DNA of 10,317 nucleotides from positions 1 to 10,317 of the forward strand of contig CAUZJO010000158.1 of the NCBI GenBank assembly GCA_963580245.1. Reading direction: 5' to 3'. The notes beneath the pieces were generated by a model. That model searched no databases. It worked only from the letters and a program-made list of their open reading frames with translations, and was not told where the DNA came from. Shown here piece by piece: positions 5,726 to 10,317 of this stretch (the first letter of the stretch is position 1; each line of letters begins with the position of its first letter). The stretch is from CAUZJO01 sp963580245 (GTDB lineage Bacteria; Sumerlaeota; Sumerlaeia; MVZB01). The position numbers and the translations under genes were made by a program.

Positions 5726-5797
5726 GAGCCGTGTGCGGTGAGAGTCGCACGCACGGTTCTAAGGGAGGCGGGTGGCCGCAAGGTCACCCGCCTTCCC
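5726..5797 (+). ncRNA. Orphan group II intron 3' end: domain V and domain VI-like hairpin
   Basis: 5726-5759 is a 34-base domain V. It starts GAGCC, giving an AGC catalytic triad at 5727-5729, has a GAGA tetraloop at 5740-5743, and has a two-base CG bulge at 5750-5751 on the 3' strand. All stem pairs are Watson-Crick or G-T. Three bases later, 5763-5797 forms a 15-pair stem capped by a GCAA tetraloop, in the position of domain VI. Its only 3'-strand bulge is a T at 5793, not the usual branch-point A. No reverse transcriptase or maturase frame and no domains I-IV are present upstream, because the minus-strand mini-protein gene begins within 60 bases. This is therefore a truncated, non-splicing remnant, antisense to the genes on both sides. 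Confidence in domain V is high; domain VI is less sure. Confidence 0.75.
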
Positions 5798-5798
5798 G

Positions 5799-5829
5799 GC
5801 AGGTCTTTTCATCCATAGGAAAGATCTGC
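5799..5829. other. Twelve-pair hairpin downstream of the glycosidase gene
   Basis: GCAGGTCTTTTC (5799-5810) pairs fully with GGAAAGATCTGC (5818-5829), counting two G-T pairs, around a seven-base loop. It lies 60 bases past the TAA of the GH127-like gene and directly abuts the intron fragment. It could be a 3' hairpin for the glycosidase transcript, though no T-run follows it on the minus strand. It could instead be part of the intron insertion site. Confidence 0.45.
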
Positions 5830-5889
5830 ATCCCATGAACCGCGAAGATGAGATTTCAGGTGAATTTTTGTTCAAACGGAGATTCCTGA

Positions 5890-7848
5890 TTACCATTTGA
5901 TGATCCTGTCTGCGACAAAGCGCGTTTTCTTTTTCATGGGCGCCTTAGCCTGTCGATAATGTTCCCTCAAATAGATTGGATACGCTGTTGGGTTGGTGTC
6001 GCGAGGCGAAATATCCACCAGGGTATTTCCCCTGAACGTGCACGTGTACTTTTTGTCAAAGGGCATTGTGTATTCCACCATTTCCTCGATCATAGGAAAC
6101 TCAATGGTGACGGCATCGTTTTCATTCAGGATTTCCTGAAGCGCCAAATAGTTGCCCACCCAAAAACACTCAGCCCTTGTTCCATTAATCAGACAATTCA
6201 CTGATTTTTTGTCCACCCACCGGGGAATTCTCACGCTCAGCCTCTTCGCTGTCTTGTTCTTGATTACAACCCTGCCCTCGTAGGGCAGGTGGCTGTCTAT
6301 ATCCAGCCAAGGCGACGCCCGATTCAATAGTAGATTGACCTGCGCGATGTCATCCTCACATCTCACGATGCTTTCCCAGGCGTAATACAACGCCCGCGTG
6401 CAATTCGCGGTGCAACACCCGTTCGAAACCGTGTAAGGCAGGACGGTTGCATCTGAAAATGCCGCGAAGAGACCCAATAAATCTTCGATATTGTTTATGG
6501 GCGTCGGCTCTTGCGCTGTGACCTTTATCACTCGCTCAAACGCTTCGGGACCCCAGGGAAACGGCCGATGTTGATATTGTTTAAGGGCGTCCGGATATTG
6601 AACGGCGGCCCTGGATACATTCTCAAGCAAATCAGCGCGGACCAATTGCTGTTCGACGAGGTGATTTCGAACGTACTGATCAACGTCGTCCCAGTAGTCT
6701 CCCACCCCGTAATCGCTAAGCTTGATCCCAAGGGCAGTGATATCCGCGATGGCGCAGCCCTCGGTGTGGGACTTGTGCACGCCGTCGCCGAATGATCCAA
6801 TCCTTCCGATGCCCCAACTGCGCGCATGACCATAGCCGTCTCGAACAAATTGCTTCAGACCCTCGTTATTCGTTACCTGCGCAAACTCGAGAACTCCTCT
6901 CAGGCCGGTAAGATTTCCGTGAAAGTGGCCGTAAAAATGGGCGTGTTCAGGACCATCGATCCACTGTGATCCCGCATCGGCGCCCCACATTTTTCGCTTC
7001 ACGATGAAATTCACCACTTTCTCAGCCGTGTCCCTGGCTTTCTCGTCGCCACTCATGGCGTACCAGCGCGACATGATGTGAGCAAGGCGGCCGTGATGAG
7101 AATGCACGGTCCCCTCGGCTCCCTCATGTTCACTTTTCGGTTCCTCATCGTATTCCCAACCGGTTTCCTTGAGGTAACTGAATTCCAAACCGACTCGTCC
7201 TTCCGGAATATACGCGTAATCATCCTTATAGATTAAGATCTCAGCCAGGCCATCGACCATCTTCCTGATTCTTTCCATCCAGGCGGGATCCGAATCGCGC
7301 TGATGCCAGGCCATCATTGCAAGCATCAGCCGCGCATTGCCGCTTGGTGTCGCCATATCCTCCTGGGCGATGGGATAATTCGCTCGTCGCCGCCACGGCG
7401 TTTCCTTGATGTCTATTGCGGGCACGTAGTACAACCCGTCATCCGCGGTCAGCGACAGGAGTGTCTCCATCGCGTTCCTTTCTACGTCAAGGTTTTGTTC
7501 GCTTCCACTCATGACCCTCATCATCGGCAAGGATTCAAGATACTTGGGAGTGCAGGTGGCCATGTCACCGAGGCAAAAATGCATCATATACGGTGGATCG
7601 CTGGTAATGCGGACCAGAAAAAACATTTCATATTCATGTTCCGGGTCGAGATTATTCGTCATGCCGTTGACGGCAAGTCGCGCGCGCTCGCCCAAATCCA
7701 GAGTGTCGGGAACCTCTACTTCGTAACGCTCACCCGTGAAAGACGATACTTCGATCGCCATACACGGCGTCAACAATAGTTGCAAAGATAAATATGCCAA
7801 TGCGGAACGCATGAGCGGTGAAATAAGATCACCCTGTTTGTTATTCAT
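5890..7848 (-). CDS. Exported GH127-like (DUF1680-type) beta-L-arabinofuranosidase family protein
   Basis: This 652-residue protein belongs to the alpha/alpha-barrel superfamily of GH127 beta-L-arabinofuranosidases. These remove L-arabinofuranose from plant glycans using a zinc-bound cysteine nucleophile. An N-terminal signal peptide (about 1-31, ending TPCMA) sends it out of the cytoplasm. The barrel spans roughly 120-500, and a beta-sandwich follows (about 505-650, with NLLLNRASPW, SHLPYEGRVVIK, LSVRIPRWV). The family's zinc ligands can be placed at Glu363 and Cys365 in HTEGCAIAD and at Cys478 and Cys479 in NGCCTAN. Cys478 would be the nucleophile. The usual acid/base Glu before the E-x-C motif is not evident (GSFGDG stands there), so substrate or activity may differ. 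ATG 7848 is supported by AAGGAG six bases upstream. It follows a broken paralogue by 15 bases, so the two once formed an operon. The DNA is visibly less GC-rich than its neighbours, hinting at transfer. Confidence 0.82.
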   Translation of the reverse strand: MNNKQGDLISPLMRSALAYLSLQLLLTPCMAIEVSSFTGERYEVEVPDTLDLGERARLAVNGMTNNLDPEHEYEMFFLVRITSDPPYMMHFCLGDMATCTPKYLESLPMMRVMSGSEQNLDVERNAMETLLSLTADDGLYYVPAIDIKETPWRRRANYPIAQEDMATPSGNARLMLAMMAWHQRDSDPAWMERIRKMVDGLAEILIYKDDYAYIPEGRVGLEFSYLKETGWEYDEEPKSEHEGAEGTVHSHHGRLAHIMSRWYAMSGDEKARDTAEKVVNFIVKRKMWGADAGSQWIDGPEHAHFYGHFHGNLTGLRGVLEFAQVTNNEGLKQFVRDGYGHARSWGIGRIGSFGDGVHKSHTEGCAIADITALGIKLSDYGVGDYWDDVDQYVRNHLVEQQLVRADLLENVSRAAVQYPDALKQYQHRPFPWGPEAFERVIKVTAQEPTPINNIEDLLGLFAAFSDATVLPYTVSNGCCTANCTRALYYAWESIVRCEDDIAQVNLLLNRASPWLDIDSHLPYEGRVVIKNKTAKRLSVRIPRWVDKKSVNCLINGTRAECFWVGNYLALQEILNENDAVTIEFPMIEEMVEYTMPFDKKYTCTFRGNTLVDISPRDTNPTAYPIYLREHYRQAKAPMKKKTRFVADRIIKW

Positions 7849-7863
7849 TGCCGGCTCCTTGTG

Positions 7864-8442
7864 TTATTCTGTATCAAATGGAAAATGTCTCTGCGGGCTC
7901 GAATCGCATGATCTTTTCCAGAGTGTTACACCCTGACGATAGTGTTCGCGCTGATAAAACGGGTGATTCAATCCCCTAGGATCGATCTCGACCACTTCGT
8001 TGCCCCGCAGGACCACCGTGACCCTGCGATGATCGCTGAACGGGACATCCACCCTTTGGGTTCGCTCCTCCAACGGGAATTCGATGGTTGCCTTGCGGCC
8101 TTCGGCGACCTGTCCGCCATCCAGGTAACGCCCCGACCAGCCGAAACTTCGCGACTCTCCGTCGACAGACAGTTTCACATTCCCCTGAACTACCCATTCG
8201 GGGATGCGGACCGATAGGCGGCACGGTCGTTTGACATGGACATCGACTCGACCCACATAGGGCAGGTGGCTGTCTACATCGGCCCAGGGCGACGCGTGGT
8301 TGAGCAGCAGGTTGACCCGCAATTCTCCTTCCTGGTGGCTGAGTATTCCACGCCAGGCGAAGTAAATCGCCCGCGAGGCATTGGCCGTGCAGCATGCGCT
8401 GAGACCCACCCGCCGCGCTTCCAGAAGCCCGCGTAGACCAAT
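7864..8442 (-). pseudogene. N-terminally truncated paralogue of the GH127-like protein
   Basis: The frame from GTG 8409 to TAA 7864-7866 encodes 181 residues. They align with residues 476 to the end of the neighbour: ACCTANASRAIYFAW against GCCTANCTRALYYAW, NLLLNHASPW, DSHLPYVGRV and LSVRIPEWV, then REHYRQ. The Cys-Cys zinc/nucleophile motif is kept, but the whole barrel before it, including the E-x-C half of the site, is missing, so it cannot be an active enzyme. Just upstream, another minus frame reads LVYAGFWKRGG (about 8410-8442). This may be the family's AGF segment put out of frame by an indel. At the 3' end an alternative frame (MRFEPAETFSI, TGA at 7874-7876) fits the family tail better than the annotated one, suggesting a second indel. 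Its stop is 15 bases before the ATG of the intact copy. Confidence 0.75.
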
Positions 8443-8449
8443 TTGGAAT

Positions 8450-8856
8450 CAGAAGGAGTTGTATTATGAAGGCCGACTACTTGATCCACTGATGAAAATT
8501 CCTCACCGGGTCTTCGGGTTTCGGTTATTTTCATGGGGATACTCGCGTCGCGCAAGCTTTTTCGATCTCCGATCCGAGCTGTGGGCGGGCCCAGCCGACC
8601 AACCCCCGTCGCCCCCCGACCTTCTGGCGGTCCGGCATGTCGCCCGGCGAGTCCGATGGACGGGAATTACCGAATGACGCTAACGCACATGAGTTGGTGG
8701 GCCTTCCACCCGCCTTGTAGACCGCCTACAGTGCCCAGCATCGTTCTTCTCGGCTCGACCGTGCCCCAACCCTCGCCTCGGCCCGCGTTCGGCGATCCTG
8801 GGGCCGTAGACGCGATTTAGGCCGCGTCCTCCGAGGCCGACCGCCAGGATTGAAAT
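8450..8856. other. About 400 bp with no supported gene
   Basis: Frames here are short, with no recognisable domain, and the GC-rich ones are low-complexity. A minus-strand frame reads DMPDRQKVGG and GLVGWARPQLGSEIEKAC between about 8560 and 8640. I do not recognise it as a family, and it may be degraded repeat DNA. GGTGG/CCACC at about 8698-8713 forms a weak hairpin. It probably represents the deleted 5' part of the truncated glycosidase gene plus flanking debris. Confidence 0.4.
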
Positions 8857-8886
8857 AAAAAAAATATGCGAGAACGGGGTTCCGCA
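8857..8886 (-). terminator. Intrinsic terminator of the LVIVD/S74 gene
   Basis: On the minus strand TGCGGAAC pairs with GTTC-T-CGCA (eight pairs, one bulged T, CCC loop; 8867-8886). It is followed by TA and eight T residues (rc of 8857-8864). It lies about 50 bases beyond the stop at 8934, past the C-rich hairpin. It is the best terminator in the window. Confidence 0.8.
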
Positions 8887-8892
8887 ATGCCG

Positions 8893-8924
8893 CCCCCCCC
8901 TGCCTTTTCGTGCGGAGGGGGGGG
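8893..8924 (-). repeat. C-rich 3' hairpin, copy next to the LVIVD/S74 gene
   Basis: A run of eight C residues, TGCCTTTTCGTGCGGA, and a run of G residues form a stem starting about ten bases after the TGA (8934-8936). Sequence and placement match 5290-5319, and the similarity continues into the coding sequence of both genes. The whole 3' end was therefore duplicated as a block. Confidence 0.65.
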
Positions 8925-8933
8925 TGGGGGGGG

Positions 8934-10317
8934 TCAACGTTCCACCACGTTCGACTTCTTTGTGAGGTCGGCGAAACTGACCGAAGGACGCTCCTCCGCC
9001 TGGAACGCTCCTTCAAGCACCGCCAAGCGAGCCTCCAGCGCCTCGATTTGCGCGTCCTTCGCCTCAAGCTCGGCCTTCATCACGTCATAAAGCCCCTGGA
9101 TGGCGACCAGGGCGACACCTTCGGCGTCGAGCGTGCCGATGTGGCGCTCGCTCGCGCCCAGGCCGAACGTTGCCATGAAGTCCTGCGCCATCGGGCCGAT
9201 ATGGCTCACGGTTTCTGGTTCGCCCTTGTAGCGCCATTGCGTGACCGGCAGCCCCGCGACCTTCTCAAGAATCTCGCGCCGATCGACCTGCTCGAAGTCC
9301 TGCTTCGAGTTGCGGTCCGAACCATTGGTCCAAACGCCGCCGGCGGTCACATGGGCGGCGTTGCCGTTGGTCGCATCGGTGCCGACCTCGAGCGGGCGGG
9401 TCGGATCGGTCGTGTGGATACCGACGTTGTCACGCGGGTTCAGCAGAATGTCGGACGCGTTTGTACCATTTGTCCGAATCTCGAAATCGTCGGTGGCGCC
9501 GAAGAAGCCCGCGTCTGCGCGAATGAGCCCGCCATCCTGGAGCATCGTGAGGCGCGGTTGGTCCCTCTCGCCGCTATCGTCGGTGTCGGCCTCGAGCGTC
9601 AGCCGGACCGAGCCGGCCCCGCCCGAAATCCGCGTATCGCCGTCGGCCTGGAAATAAAGAGGGGGCGCGGTCTCAATGATCGTGAGCGAATCGTCGTTGC
9701 GAGAAGCGACGTAGGCCGTTGTCCCCGAGACGAAGACTGAGAAGGCCCCGCCGAGTCGGCTAAACGTCCCGTCGTTGTCATAAGCCTCGGCCAGCAGCAC
9801 CGGGTTCGTCGGGTCACTCACGTCGATGATCGTGAGCGAATCGTCGCCGTAGGAGGTGACGTAAGCGGTTGTCCCCGAGACGAAGACTGATTGAGCCCCA
9901 CTAAGGCGGCTGAACGTCCCGTCGCCGTCAAAGACCTCGGCCAGCAGCGCCGGATTCGTCGGATCGCTTACGTCGATGATCGTGAGCGAATTGTCGTTGG
10001 CCGAAGCAACGTAGGCCCTCGTCCCCGAGACGTAAACTGATCCAGCCCCGTTAAGGCGGCTGAACGTCCCGTCTCCGTCATAAGCCTCGGACAGCAGTGT
10101 CGGATTCGTCGGATCGCTCACGTCGATGATCGTGAGCGAATCGTCGAAGTAGGAGGTGACGTAAGCCGTTGTCCCCGAGACGAAGACCGAATTAGCCCCG
10201 TGGAGTCGGCTAAACGTCCCGTCGTTGTCATAAACCTCGGCCAGCAGCGCCGGATTCATCGGATCGCTCACGTCGATCAGCGTGAGCGAATTGTTGTTCC
10301 AGGAGGCGACGTAAGCT
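8934..10317 (-). CDS. LVIVD-repeat protein with C-terminal S74 self-cleaving chaperone domain (5' end outside window)
   Basis: The frame is open to the window edge, and about 460 C-terminal residues are seen. Four exact-length 50-residue repeats, plus part of a fifth, carry SLTIIDVSDP, DGTFSRL-x-GA and VSGTTAYV. This is the LVIVD (PF08309-type) pattern expected to form beta-propeller blades. A tail-fibre-like stretch follows (FEIRTNGTNASDILLNP, then NVGIHTTDPTRPLEV). The peptidase S74 / intramolecular chaperone domain begins at SDRNSK. Ser (codon 9320-9318) and Lys (9305-9303) sit five residues apart, as in the catalytic Ser-Lys dyad. The domain runs through HIGPMAQDF and IGTLDAEGVALVAIQGLYDV to a coiled coil (MKAELEAKDAQIEALEARLA) and the tail KKSNVVER. 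Self-cleavage before that Ser would release about 128 residues after trimer folding. The complete protein is probably a secreted trimeric fibre or adhesin. No phage genes adjoin it, so a host surface protein is more likely. Confidence 0.88.
   Translation of the reverse strand, partial: AYVASWNNNSLTLIDVSDPMNPALLAEVYDNDGTFSRLHGANSVFVSGTTAYVTSYFDDSLTIIDVSDPTNPTLLSEAYDGDGTFSRLNGAGSVYVSGTRAYVASANDNSLTIIDVSDPTNPALLAEVFDGDGTFSRLSGAQSVFVSGTTAYVTSYGDDSLTIIDVSDPTNPVLLAEAYDNDGTFSRLGGAFSVFVSGTTAYVASRNDDSLTIIETAPPLYFQADGDTRISGGAGSVRLTLEADTDDSGERDQPRLTMLQDGGLIRADAGFFGATDDFEIRTNGTNASDILLNPRDNVGIHTTDPTRPLEVGTDATNGNAAHVTAGGVWTNGSDRNSKQDFEQVDRREILEKVAGLPVTQWRYKGEPETVSHIGPMAQDFMATFGLGASERHIGTLDAEGVALVAIQGLYDVMKAELEAKDAQIEALEARLAVLEGAFQAEERPSVSFADLTKKSNVVER
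9672..10317 (-). repeat. 150 bp in-frame tandem repeats (LVIVD blades)
   Basis: The block CGTCGATGATCGTGAGCGAA recurs at 9821, 9971 and 10121, exactly 150 bases apart. A shortened form is at 9671-9690 and a diverged form at 10271. GTCCCCGAGACG and GAACGTCCC/TAAACGTCCC recur at the same spacing. DNA identity is high enough for unequal recombination to change blade number. The array continues past the window edge, so the full copy number is unknown. Confidence 0.9.

Noticed and set aside
5726..5797. The two hairpins as an ordinary intrinsic terminator
   Set aside because: No T-run follows, and the first hairpin has all domain V hallmarks (AGC, GNRA loop, two-base bulge).
8680..8937. 85-residue minus frame beside the LVIVD gene
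   Set aside because: It is translated from the C-rich hairpin and terminator; no ribosome site and no domain.
8910..9740. 276-residue plus-strand frame
   Set aside because: It lies antisense to the S74/coiled-coil region; the minus frame has recognisable domains and the plus frame is only an Arg/Val-rich shadow.
9672..10317. 150 bp periodic array considered as CRISPR or satellite
   Set aside because: The units are in frame, with no alternation of constant repeat and unique spacer; they encode LVIVD blades.
2251..10317. A prophage, suggested by tail-spike and S74 domains
   Set aside because: No capsid, terminase, portal, baseplate, integrase or lysis gene is present, and these proteins have signal peptides or sit among host-type genes.

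Overview
The window reads as accessory chromosome from a free-living, GC-rich bacterium with large secreted surface proteins. The GFTLIELL prepilins with a C-terminal YDPTNGT motif, the proline/threonine-linked beta-helix proteins and the LVIVD/S74 proteins recall Planctomycetes-Hydrogenedentes-Sumerlaeota type genomes. That placement rests on protein style only and is an inference. No phage structural genes, CRISPR array, tRNA or rRNA were found.

Left block (1-1651, plus strand): the 3' end of a secreted-protein gene is followed by a short hairpin or MITE-like element (142-214). Next come two tandem type IV prepilin (pseudopilin) genes. The first is intact (245-934). The second (983-1651) carries a CTG where ATG is expected and two compensating frameshifts, so it is either a pseudogene or a spot of sequencing error.

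Middle-left (1652-2250): a graveyard of mobile DNA. It holds a minus-strand C-terminal fragment of an IS1380-like transposase, one copy of a ~160 bp repeat also found at 5075-5234, and an orphan copy of a C-rich 3' hairpin module.

Centre (2251-5666, minus strand): an 847-residue exported protein (signal peptide, jelly-roll-like domain, PTPT linker, adhesin-like module, pectate-lyase-3/tail-spike-like beta-helix) with its own terminator and a leader hairpin. It is followed by the second 160 bp repeat, and then a 112-residue exported mini-protein. The mini-protein looks like the two ends of a larger tail-fibre-like protein joined together.

Centre-right (5667-8450): an orphan group II intron 3' end (domains V and VI) on the plus strand, with no reverse transcriptase. 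Beyond it is a minus-strand pair of GH127-like (DUF1680-type) beta-L-arabinofuranosidase relatives: a full-length 652-residue exported protein, preceded 15 nt upstream by the broken C-terminal remnant of a paralogue.

Right (8450-10317, minus strand): about 400 bp with no supported gene, an intrinsic terminator, and the 3' part of a large protein. That protein has exact 150 bp (50-residue) LVIVD-type repeats, a tail-fibre motif, an S74 self-cleaving chaperone domain and a C-terminal coiled coil. The last ~150 bp of this gene and its 3' hairpin are duplicated in the mini-protein gene.

Taken together, the genes suggest cell-surface and carbohydrate-facing functions (pseudopilins, beta-helix and repeat proteins, a glycosidase) in a region being reshuffled by small repeats, IS debris and gene truncation. 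No defence system or obviously new multi-gene system is visible. The most unusual items are the mini-protein and its shared 3' module, the orphan intron domains and the repeated ACCGAGATTTC motif.
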